From NCBI GenBank assembly GCA_009780325.1, contig WRAF01000004.1, forward strand, positions 1 through 64,000: a stretch of DNA of 64,000 bases, read 5' to 3'. The DNA is from Bacillota bacterium. GTDB lineage: Bacteria > Bacillota > Clostridia > Christensenellales > Pumilibacteraceae. Of this stretch, positions 8,207-16,174 are shown one piece after another. The position numbers were made by a program, and so were the translations under genes. Each line of letters opens with the position of its first letter. The stretch's first letter is position 1. The notes below the pieces were generated by a model. That model was not told the DNA's origin and ran no database searches. It worked only from the letters and a program-made list of their open reading frames with translations.

Positions 8207-8236
8207 AAAAGAGCTGTCCAAAGGCTCTTTTTTTTG
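8207..8236 (+). terminator. terminator of the rplJL operon
   Basis: Stem AAAGAGC (8208-8214) / GCTCTTT (8224-8230) with loop TGTCCAAAG and a run of Ts. Same loop as the 16S terminator. Confidence 0.9.
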
Positions 8237-8240
8237 TGTA

Positions 8241-8267
8241 AAAAACTTTCAAAAACCACTGCAAATA
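8241..8267 (+). repeat. 27-bp exact repeat, copy 1
   Basis: Begins AAAAACTTTCAAAAACCACT and ends GCAAATA; an exact second copy is at 15893-15919. Here it joins directly to the inverted-repeat element at 8271; at 15893 no such element follows. Confidence 0.85.
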
Positions 8268-8270
8268 GAA

Positions 8271-8478
8271 TAGATCTGTCTTGAAAATAAAATAGGAAAG
8301 TCTAGTGGAATCTATGTTGTTCAAAAACTCTACATTCGGTCGTCAATACTGCTAGTATAGCGTTTTTCAAGTATTCATTTTTGTCCTGGCACGAGAAGTG
8401 TATTGCCACGAATACTTCTTGGCAATGCAATTAAAAATATGCTCACTATACACCCAATTTATTTTCAAGACAGGTCTA
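8271..8478. mobile_element. MITE-like inverted-repeat element, family M2 (complete copy)
   Basis: A 208-bp element whose ends are 21-bp inverted repeats matching at 20 positions (8271-8291, starting TAGATCTGTCTTGAAAATAA, and 8458-8478). The core contains TCAATACTGCTAGTATAGC and TCATTTTTGTCCTGGCACG, also present in the partial copy at 19946 and, diverged, in the element at 31923. It encodes no protein. A non-autonomous element is the simplest reading; target duplications are not clear. Confidence 0.75.
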
Positions 8479-8571
8479 GTGACACCATCTACAATAATTT
8501 TTTTTAAAAATGCTTGACTTTGGTTAAAACTTATGTTAAGCATATATTTTAATATAAAGGAGTGAAGATAT

Positions 8572-10225
8572 ATAAAAAAAAGTTTGACTATGGTTATATT
8601 AATTATTAGCTTGATACTGTTTTCTGTATTTTTTATGAGTGCATGTGAGGCCACCTACGAGAAACCGCCTGAAGGAGAATTGCTGCCGATAGAGCCTGTA
8701 TTAGAAAAAGTATTGATTATTGATAATTCTTTAAATATGTGGGCAGTTAATGAAAAAATGGAGATGCGTATAGATAGGGCTATAAAAGGGGTGGGTGAGC
8801 TGGGCAAGCAAATAATTGAGGCAGGTGGGCTGGTTAGTATAATAGTTGCTGATGACAGTCTGCATGTTGTTTTGACACAAGGGGACACAAGGGGATAAAT
8901 GTACTCAAATAAACTTTGCCCTTGATGATATCAGAAAATTCTATGGCAGTGCGGATATTGAATATGCTATTCACTTAGCAAATTATTTTGTCAAAAACAA
9001 TGCTTATGCTAAGATAGTGTTTTATACATCTAGTTATCATAAGTATTTAGATATTGATTTAGAATACACAACAATAATAAATGTTGCGTGTGATACAGAG
9101 TGGAATGCGGCTATTGTGAATGTCGCTGCTGTTTTGAATGATGGGTATTATAAGTTTAGTGTAGAGGTGGCTAGCTTTAATAAGGATACTTATCTGACTA
9201 TAGAATTTGCAGTATTTGATTATATATTTTACCTAACGGAGTATGTTTATAAAGAGATATTAGCGATAAAAAAAATTGTTTGGCTAAAATACAATCAATC
9301 AAAAATTATTATTTTTGATGACACAAAAATTGTTTCATTTAACCATGTACAGGCATCTATCATAGATGCACAAGATTCATTTAAGTATGATAATTATTTT
9401 ATTTTTTTTGCCAATCAGCAAGAGTTGAGAGTGTTGTATATTACCCCTAATCCTAATATTTTATTAAATCCGATTTTTTTATCATTGATTTGGTCAGCTA
9501 ATAATTGGAATGTGCATTTTGAAACTATTACATTAAACAGTGCTCAAAGTCTAAATGGGTTTGATATTTATATCTTTGAAAATGAAATGCCTAATATACT
9601 GCCTAATGACGGGATAGTTTGGTTAATTAATCCTGACATTGCTCCAAAAAATTCTGGTCTAGTTTTTGGTGAGAAGATTTATGCACCATCGGTGCTTGAT
9701 TATTTTAATATTAGTGCATCAAATGAGGGAAAAATGCATCCGCTTTTGTATGATTATCATGTTCCAGATGTTTTTATAAGAGGATTTTTTCCATTAAGTT
9801 ATGTCAGAATTGTTGAACATGATGGGTTTGTTCCGCTTACATTTATTAATGACAGTCCTGTCAAATTGATAAATCATGATAGAGGTATAGTGGTTTTTGC
9901 TTTTGAATGTATGGCGGCGGGTACTTCATTCAGAACTCCAGAATTTTTATATAATATTGTTTCATATTTTCTTGCACCCATGATAGAAGGGGCTGTTTTT
10001 GAGGTTGGTGATGAGGTTTTTATAAATGTAAATGAAGGAGCTGTTGTGTATGTTGAAAATCTAAAGATGCAAAATAGAGTAAGGGTTGATGAGTATACAT
10101 TTAAGATAGTTTTGAATGGGATAGGCAGCTTTAGATTAGTTAAAACACTGTTATCGGGCAGAGTAATTGTGCAAAACTTTTTTATAAGAGTGCCTATTCA
10201 TGAAAGCATGTTATTTGGGGTTTAG
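8572..10225 (+). pseudogene. frameshifted lipoprotein with von Willebrand factor A-like domain
   Basis: Two adjacent frames form one protein of about 548 aa if one copy of a 10-bp tandem duplication (GACACAAGGG at 8874-8883 and 8884-8893) is removed. The first part has a lipoprotein signal with lipobox FFMSAC, if translation starts at the ATA codon 8572, nine bases after AAGGAG; TTG 8584 and ATG 8590 are too far from the site. Residues about 38-150 resemble a vWA domain (VLIIDNSLNMW with a degraded MIDAS site). The second part (readable from 9017) continues with LRVLYITPNP and a beta-rich C-terminus, as in Bacteroidetes/Firmicutes BatA-like surface proteins. Broken as read, possibly phase-variable; I cannot exclude a sequencing or assembly error. 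Confidence 0.8.
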
Positions 10226-10230
10226 ATGAT

Positions 10231-10740
10231 TTAAAACACTCTTAAAAGTGCTACTCCTGCTATGACGCCTGTTAGTGTGGCTACTATAGATATAGGGATT
10301 GCGTATCTAAGGTTTCTGCATTTGCTTTGTGATAGATAAATTGTAGAAACATAAAAAATGGTTTCTGATGAGCCGTATACTACGGACGCACTTCTTCCTA
10401 TAAAGCTGTCGGGTTCATGGTTAGCAAAGATATCGTTGAGTACGGCAAGGCTGCCTGCTCCTGATAAGGGACGGATAATTAATAGTTCTGTTAGTTCAAC
10501 AGGCAAGCCAAACCAGCCAAATACTGGTGCGGTTAGTCCAGCTAAAAAAGCAGATACTCCGCTTACTCTAAAGACTTCTACCGCCATTAATATTGCTAAT
10601 AGATAAGGGAATACATCAATCACTAAATTGACAGCCTTTTTTGATCCGTCAATAAAATAATTGTACGGGTCTTTTTTTCTAAATATTGCTATTAGTAAAA
10701 CCAATAAAAATGCGAATGGAATTATAAATTGAGAGAACAT
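10231..10740 (-). CDS. spmB: spore maturation protein B
   Basis: A 169-aa membrane protein with the Gate/nucleoside-recognition signature and the SpmB motif RPLSGAGSLAVLNDIF (about residues 90-105), followed by SASVVYGSSETIFYVSTIY. Four to five membrane helices. SpmA and SpmB act together in spore core dehydration and maturation. It lies 270 bp downstream of spmA on the same strand; its stop is only 6 nt from the end of the convergent broken vWA gene. Confidence 0.95.
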   Translation of the reverse strand: MFSQFIIPFAFLLVLLIAIFRKKDPYNYFIDGSKKAVNLVIDVFPYLLAILMAVEVFRVSGVSAFLAGLTAPVFGWFGLPVELTELLIIRPLSGAGSLAVLNDIFANHEPDSFIGRSASVVYGSSETIFYVSTIYLSQSKCRNLRYAIPISIVATLTGVIAGVALLRVF

Positions 10741-11010
10741 TTTTTTAAAAATCCTTTTGTAGAATAAATAAGACTATATTTTAAGCATATTAAGAAGGCA
10801 AGAGGAAGATAAAATAAGAGATTTATTGATTTAGCAAGAGACCTTAAGTTAGCTGTGCTAAAGAGGATTGCAGCACATAAGAATAAAGAAGTGCTTGTGG
10901 TGGCTTTGCGTGCCTAAAAGAGCTTTTCTTTATTTTTGTTTTGTAATATTTAATCTTCTTTAGTGGGGAACTGATTAAAAATTCTATTTACTGAACAAGT
11001 CTATTGAAAA
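10741..11010. other. spmA-spmB spacer with degenerate repeat
   Basis: No gene seen. The stretch near 10880-10940 (AAGAAGTGCTTGTGGTGG, then GCCTAAAAGAGC) resembles the AAGAAGTATTCGTGG repeats that accompany family P copies. It separates two genes that are usually adjacent. Confidence 0.4.
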
Positions 11011-11613
11011 TCAATCTATCATCAACCCTTTTGCCGGCAGCACATCAGCCGGTTTGTCGGGAAAAATTTTAGACATTATTTTAACCAAAACAATGCCTAT
11101 TATAGTAGATAAAACGGTTGCAATAAAGCATGCAAGCAAAAAACTGGTAACAGCTTGAGAGTTATGCTGTGTTCTAAGTGAGATGACAGTAGACGGAAGC
11201 AGTTGAAGAGATGTTGTTGATATAACTATCAACATAATCATATTTGTGTTTGCCTTTTTGCCGCCAGTGTCAAGCTCTTTTATTGCACCTATCCCCATGG
11301 GAGTAGCAGCACTGCCTAGGCCAATTAGGTTTGCTGACATGTTTAGCGAAATCAATTTTTGCGCTTCAAGGGATGCTCCTTTAAACAAAAATCTAATTAG
11401 AGGGCCTAATAGTTTAGCAATTAATTTTGATGCGCCGGTTTTTTCTAAGATAGCAAAAAAGCCTAGCCATAGTCCGTATACGGCAACTAGTTCTAACGAT
11501 AGTCTAAGTGCAGCATTGCTGCCTGCAAGCATGGATTCTAACACGGCAGAAGGATCGATGAAAATCAGTGTAGAAACGCTTGCTATTAACATGAGTGTCC
11601 AAATTTTTGACAT
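11011..11613 (-). CDS. spmA: spore maturation protein A
   Basis: A 200-aa Gate-domain membrane protein with the SpmA signature NLIGLGSAATPMGIGAIKEL (about residues 95-114) and PSTVISLRT. Several membrane helices. Partner of SpmB in spore maturation. No clear ribosome site is visible before the start codon at 11613. Divergent from metG. Confidence 0.95.
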   Translation of the reverse strand: MSKIWTLMLIASVSTLIFIDPSAVLESMLAGSNAALRLSLELVAVYGLWLGFFAILEKTGASKLIAKLLGPLIRFLFKGASLEAQKLISLNMSANLIGLGSAATPMGIGAIKELDTGGKKANTNMIMLIVISTTSLQLLPSTVISLRTQHNSQAVTSFLLACFIATVLSTIIGIVLVKIMSKIFPDKPADVLPAKGLMID

Positions 11614-11723
11614 AGGTTTTTTTAGAGAGGTTTAAATAATATTTGCTATAGATTGAATTTTTTAAAGAAAATATTTTTTAAATCCGTCCTTATAAATATA
11701 TTATCAAATAGGCAAAAAAAGAA

Positions 11724-11752
11724 TGGACAATTGTATTTAAGTATGATATAAT
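11724..11752 (+). promoter_or_regulatory. promoter of metG (predicted leaderless transcript)
   Basis: TGGACA (11724-11729), 17-nt spacer, extended TGA-TATAAT (-10 at 11747-11752). The -10 ends eight bases before the metG ATG at 11761, and no ribosome site lies between. Confidence 0.8.
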
Positions 11753-11760
11753 TCTTAATT

Positions 11761-13332
11761 ATGAAAACAAAAGCTATTGCAAAAGCAAATAAAAATACCT
11801 TTTATATTTCAACTCCTCTCTACTATCCAAGCGGGGCATGGCACTTAGGGCATAGTTATACTACTGTGTGCTGTGATGCTATTGCACGTTTTAAACGACT
11901 AAATGGATATGATGTTTTCTATTTAACAGGGACAGATGAGCATGGGCAAAAGATAGCAGATAAGGCAAAAGAAAATAGTAAATCTCCTAAAGAGTTTGTG
12001 GATGGATTGACGGATAATATAAAAGAATTATGGAGTGTTTTAGATATTCAATATGATAAATTTATTAGGACTACTGATGATTATCATATTGCGTCTGTGC
12101 AAAAAATATTTGATACGCTTTATAAGCAAGGCGATATATATAAGGGGAATTATGCGGGCAAATATTGTACGCCGTGTGAATCTTTTTTTAGTCTAGCGCA
12201 ACTAAAAGAAGGCAAATGTCCTGATTGTAGCCGAGAAGTAAAAGATTTTGAAGAGGAGTGTTATTTTTTCAAGCTGTCTAAGTATCAGGAAAAAATAGAA
12301 ATCTTATTAAAAAGCGGTGAGTTTTTGTTGCCTGATTTTAGGGCTAAAGAGATGATTAATAATTTTATTAAGGGCGGGTTATCTGATTTGGCTGTGTCTA
12401 GAGCAAGTGTGGATTGGGGAGTAAAAGTTCCGTTTGATACAAAACATACTGTATATGTTTGGATTGACGCACTTTCTAATTATATAAATGCGCTTGGATA
12501 TAATGGGGACAATAAAGGAATGGACAAGTTTTGGGGCGGAGAGGTTGTGCATATGGTCGGCAAAGAAATTGTTAGATTTCATACTATTATTTGGCCTGCT
12601 ATTTTGATGGCATTGGGGCTGCCCTTGCCTAAGACGGTATTTGGGCATGGCTGGCTTTTATTAGAAGGCGACAAGATGTCAAAGTCTAAAGGGAATACTG
12701 CCGATCCGTTTTATTTGATTGATAAGTATGGTGTTGATGCAGTGCGGTATTATTTATTAAGAGAAATACAGTTTGGCAATGACGGGGTATATAGTTTAGA
12801 AGCATTTTTGACAAGGATTAATACTGATTTAGTTAATACTTTGGGGAATTTAACAAAGAGGACAATTGCGATGGTTAAGCAGTATTTTGGGAATACGCAG
12901 TTTATAGGTTATGGTTCGCAATTAATGACGACTGAAGATAATGTTTTAATTGAAAATATCAATTTATTATTTTCTAAAGTTGAAAAGCATATGAATAAGC
13001 TAAATTGTTCTTTAGCTTTAGAAGAAATTTTTGAGCTAGTGTCGGCAGCTAATAAATATATTGATGTGACTATGCCGTGGGTGCTTAATAAGAATGGTGA
13101 AAAAGGAAGACTGCATATTGTGCTTTATAATTTGTTAGAAGTGATTAGAGTGAGTGCAAATTTGCTGCTGCCGTTTATTCCGGATGGGACAAAGAGAATT
13201 TTTGAGTGTTTGAATTTAAATCTGCCTGCTGATTTTCATGATGCAAAATTTAATAGAGATACAAAATATGAAGATATGAAAGATGAGATTTTATACAAGA
13301 GGATTGATATTAAAAAAGAGCTGGAGAATTGA
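11761..13332 (+). CDS. metG: methionyl-tRNA synthetase
   Basis: Class I aminoacyl-tRNA synthetase of 523 aa: HIGH motif as HLGHSYTT (about residue 26), zinc-knuckle CTPC and CPDC (about 137-158), WIDALSNYINALG, the KMSKS loop as KMSKSKGN (about 304), and an anticodon-binding helical domain. It charges tRNA-Met in the cytosol. The C-terminal tRNA-binding (EMAP/Trbp111) domain present in many bacterial MetRS is absent, so this is the short monomer-type form. No Shine-Dalgarno; predicted leaderless. Confidence 0.97.
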   Translation: MKTKAIAKANKNTFYISTPLYYPSGAWHLGHSYTTVCCDAIARFKRLNGYDVFYLTGTDEHGQKIADKAKENSKSPKEFVDGLTDNIKELWSVLDIQYDKFIRTTDDYHIASVQKIFDTLYKQGDIYKGNYAGKYCTPCESFFSLAQLKEGKCPDCSREVKDFEEECYFFKLSKYQEKIEILLKSGEFLLPDFRAKEMINNFIKGGLSDLAVSRASVDWGVKVPFDTKHTVYVWIDALSNYINALGYNGDNKGMDKFWGGEVVHMVGKEIVRFHTIIWPAILMALGLPLPKTVFGHGWLLLEGDKMSKSKGNTADPFYLIDKYGVDAVRYYLLREIQFGNDGVYSLEAFLTRINTDLVNTLGNLTKRTIAMVKQYFGNTQFIGYGSQLMTTEDNVLIENINLLFSKVEKHMNKLNCSLALEEIFELVSAANKYIDVTMPWVLNKNGEKGRLHIVLYNLLEVIRVSANLLLPFIPDGTKRIFECLNLNLPADFHDAKFNRDTKYEDMKDEILYKRIDIKKELEN

Positions 13333-13389
13333 TTCTTCTAATGATGGGAATGCTTGCAGGATGGTACTATAAAAAAAGGAGTCAACTAA

Positions 13390-14325
13390 ATGATTAAAAA
13401 AATCACTGCTGCTATAATATTTGCCAGCATATTGCTGCTGCCTGTTTTCACTTTATCCGCTTGTAATTTTGCTCAATTCATGCAATATACTCATCAAGAA
13501 GGTATGACAATTTTATTAATGGATGATGATAATCGGTTTAAAACACAATTCCATTTTGCTGTTCAATTTGAAGGAGATGAGCCGTCTAATGTTGCAATAA
13601 AATTGATGGATGATTTTTTATTTGATTTGCTAGAAGAAAATTTAACAGGTAATTTAACTAGACAAGAGCCGACAATAATTATCCCTGCCCAAAATGTTTT
13701 GTCTGATGATGTTGACGCACCTGCAAGAATATTATTTATATTTGAATTGGAAAGAGCAAGGGGGAATGAAAACTATCGTTTTGATACAAATTTAGCGCCC
13801 ATAATAAGTGCAAATGATGAGCCAAGGGCATTTTTTAATTCAAGGACTACTGTTCATACAAACCCGTTTAATAAAATAGATTTTCATTATGAATTAATTA
13901 ACAATGAGATTTCACCTTTTTATGACAATGAGGATATTGCATTTAATACGCTTGTTGCGCTAGCTAGAAACAGGTCGGATATTGAAAATGGGCAAAGGGT
14001 GGCGTATGATGCATTTTTCTATGCTGAATTTAGAGGCAATTTGAATGATGAGCATAAAAGGCTTAAGCTAAGTTTTGATACGATGATAGCATGGCAATGG
14101 TTTTTGTTAGCAGGTGGAATAACATTAATAATAGTAGGCGGAATTTTATTGTTAGCTAAAAAGGGCAGCGGCAGAGTAGTTAAAGTGAATAGAATTGTAG
14201 CAAATAGATTTGGCAAGATTGTGACCATTGATGCGGCGGGTATGCCTATTAATGAGGGAGAGGTTTTTAATGAATTAGGAAATGATGAACAAAAGAAAGA
14301 TGTTGATGTATTTGAAGGGTTTTGA
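13390..14325 (+). CDS. uncharacterised lipoprotein with C-terminal membrane helix
   Basis: A 311-aa protein. An N-terminal signal with lipobox TLSAC (Cys25) suggests lipidation and export. A second membrane segment (WFLLAGGITLIIVGGILLLA, about residues 237-256) is followed by a basic tail, so the body would be an extracytoplasmic loop tethered at both ends. The ectodomain has no motif I recognise. AAAGGAG precedes the ATG; it is 57 nt after metG and could be co-transcribed. Function unknown. Confidence 0.8.
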   Translation: MIKKITAAIIFASILLLPVFTLSACNFAQFMQYTHQEGMTILLMDDDNRFKTQFHFAVQFEGDEPSNVAIKLMDDFLFDLLEENLTGNLTRQEPTIIIPAQNVLSDDVDAPARILFIFELERARGNENYRFDTNLAPIISANDEPRAFFNSRTTVHTNPFNKIDFHYELINNEISPFYDNEDIAFNTLVALARNRSDIENGQRVAYDAFFYAEFRGNLNDEHKRLKLSFDTMIAWQWFLLAGGITLIIVGGILLLAKKGSGRVVKVNRIVANRFGKIVTIDAAGMPINEGEVFNELGNDEQKKDVDVFEGF

Positions 14326-14331
14326 TATAAT
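14303..14331 (+). promoter_or_regulatory. promoter of dnaB
   Basis: TTGATG (14303-14308), 17-nt spacer, extended TGA-TATAAT (14326-14331), located across the end of the preceding lipoprotein gene. Gives a leader of about 25 nt with AATAGGG before the dnaB ATG. Confidence 0.75.
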
Positions 14332-14361
14332 TTCTAATTAACTTAATAGGGATTTAAAACA

Positions 14362-15888
14362 ATGAGCGAGCAAAAAACAAATAAATATTTAGCTAACCAA
14401 GCATCACATCCAAACACAGTATCAAAAAAGCCTCCTCAAAACAATGAGGCAGAGCAGGCGGTTTTGGGCTGTATTTTAATAGATTCAAATGCGGCGGATA
14501 AGGCATTATATGCTTTAAAAGAGGGTGACTTTTATCTAAAGGCTCATCAAACTATTTTTGCAGCCATGAAAAATTTATCATTTGCTAGCCGCCCGATTGA
14601 TATTGTCACCATCGTTCAAGAATTAGATGTCTTAGGTAAAACTGAAGAAATAGGCGGTTTAAATTATTTATCGTTTTTGACAAATACGATTCCTACTGCT
14701 GCAAATCATAAACATTATACAGATATCGTCAAAAATAATTCACTTAGGCGCAATGTTATATTTACTACTGAAGAGATTGCTGCAGAAGGATATAAAGGAG
14801 AAAGAGATGATATTTTATCTTTTGCGGAGTCTAAAATATTTAGCTTAGGTGAAGATGCGGCAAGAAAAGATTTAACACCTATTTCAGATGCAATTATCTT
14901 AGCATATGAGAGGATGGAGCTTATTGACAAAGACAAAAACGCCTTTAAAGGGGTGACCACGGGCTTTGACTTGTTAGATGGATATTTAAACGGATTTCAA
15001 AACGGGGATTTGATTGTGCTGGCGGCAAGACCAGGGCATGGTAAAACTAGCTTAGGAATGAATTTTATACTTAATGCGGCGATGGGTGAGGTGGAAAAAA
15101 TCAAAGGGATAAAATCAAAGACTTATGCTGCAGTTTTTTCATTAGAGATGCCGTCAGAGCAATTGGCAAGACGTATGCTTTGCTCATTTTCTAAGGTGAG
15201 TATGTCAAGAGCGGCAAGCGGAAATTTGCAGCCAAGCGAGTGGGCTAGATTAAGACAGCATAAGCCCATATTAGATGAGGCTCAAATCTATATTGATGAT
15301 ACTTCAGCGATTACTCCAGCAGAGATTATATCAAAATGCAGGCGCTTAAAAAGAGAAAAGCGTTTAGACATTGTGATGATTGATTATTTGCAATTAATGT
15401 CTAGCGGAAAAAGACAAACAGAAAATCGTCAGCAAGAAATTTCTGATATAACAAGGACTATGAAAATTGCGGCTAAAGAACTTAATGTGCCTATAATCAT
15501 GCTGTCGCAGTTATCAAGAAAAGTTGAAGAAAGAAAAGATAAGCAGCCGATGATGAGTGACTTAAGAGAATCTGGGGCAATTGAGCAAGATGCGGATATA
15601 ATTATGTTTATTCAAAAGCCTGTCGATAGTGATATAGCGGCAGGCATAAAAGAGGATGCATATAAGCTGATTATAGCAAAGCATAGAAATGGAGAATTAG
15701 GGATGGTTCCTTTAAAATGGAAAGGCGAGTATGTGACATTTGAAAATGATTTTGAAGGCAATCCAGCAGCACAAAGAAGCGCAGAAATAAAGCAGCAAAA
15801 GCAAGCGCAAGAGCAGCAAAAAAAACCATCACCTAAAAAGACAATGGAAGAAGTATTGGCAGAAGATGATGGGGAGCTGCCGTTTTAA
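14362..15888 (+). CDS. dnaB: replicative DNA helicase
   Basis: A 508-aa DnaB-family hexameric helicase that unwinds the fork. N-terminal domain starts PPQNNEAEQAVLGCILID (about residue 24); Walker A ARPGHGKTSLGMNF (about 218), Walker B IVMIDYLQLM (about 344), and the C-terminal arginine-finger region KHRNGELG. The tail is Gln/Lys-rich and ends with acidic DDGELPF. In many Bacillota dnaB follows rplI; here rplI is about 43 kb away. Confidence 0.97.
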   Translation: MSEQKTNKYLANQASHPNTVSKKPPQNNEAEQAVLGCILIDSNAADKALYALKEGDFYLKAHQTIFAAMKNLSFASRPIDIVTIVQELDVLGKTEEIGGLNYLSFLTNTIPTAANHKHYTDIVKNNSLRRNVIFTTEEIAAEGYKGERDDILSFAESKIFSLGEDAARKDLTPISDAIILAYERMELIDKDKNAFKGVTTGFDLLDGYLNGFQNGDLIVLAARPGHGKTSLGMNFILNAAMGEVEKIKGIKSKTYAAVFSLEMPSEQLARRMLCSFSKVSMSRAASGNLQPSEWARLRQHKPILDEAQIYIDDTSAITPAEIISKCRRLKREKRLDIVMIDYLQLMSSGKRQTENRQQEISDITRTMKIAAKELNVPIIMLSQLSRKVEERKDKQPMMSDLRESGAIEQDADIIMFIQKPVDSDIAAGIKEDAYKLIIAKHRNGELGMVPLKWKGEYVTFENDFEGNPAAQRSAEIKQQKQAQEQQKKPSPKKTMEEVLAEDDGELPF

Positions 15889-15892
15889 CTTT

Positions 15893-15919
15893 AAAAACTT
15901 TCAAAAACCACTGCAAATA
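15893..15919 (+). repeat. 27-bp exact repeat, copy 2
   Basis: Identical to 8241-8267. Begins four bases after the dnaB stop codon. The rest of 15920-16174 contains no gene; TTGACA at 16044 has no matching -10 at 17 nt. Confidence 0.85.
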
Positions 15920-16174
15920 TATTGCCCGCCACGGCTAAGACCTTAAACATCTAGCACTAAAATAGGGTTTTATTTGCCCATCCTCGACAAAGTTTGGAAT
16001 TGCCGAGAGATTTGAGAATATAGCGAAAAAGATATAATTTTTCTTGACAAAGGGCCTATTTTTTTCAAAAAAATGCAACAAAATGGCACTCTGAGTTGTA
16101 TTATATATATACGGGTTTATTCTCGGACAAAATAACTCTTTTAGCAGTAGTTATTGAGGAGGGCAACACACAAT

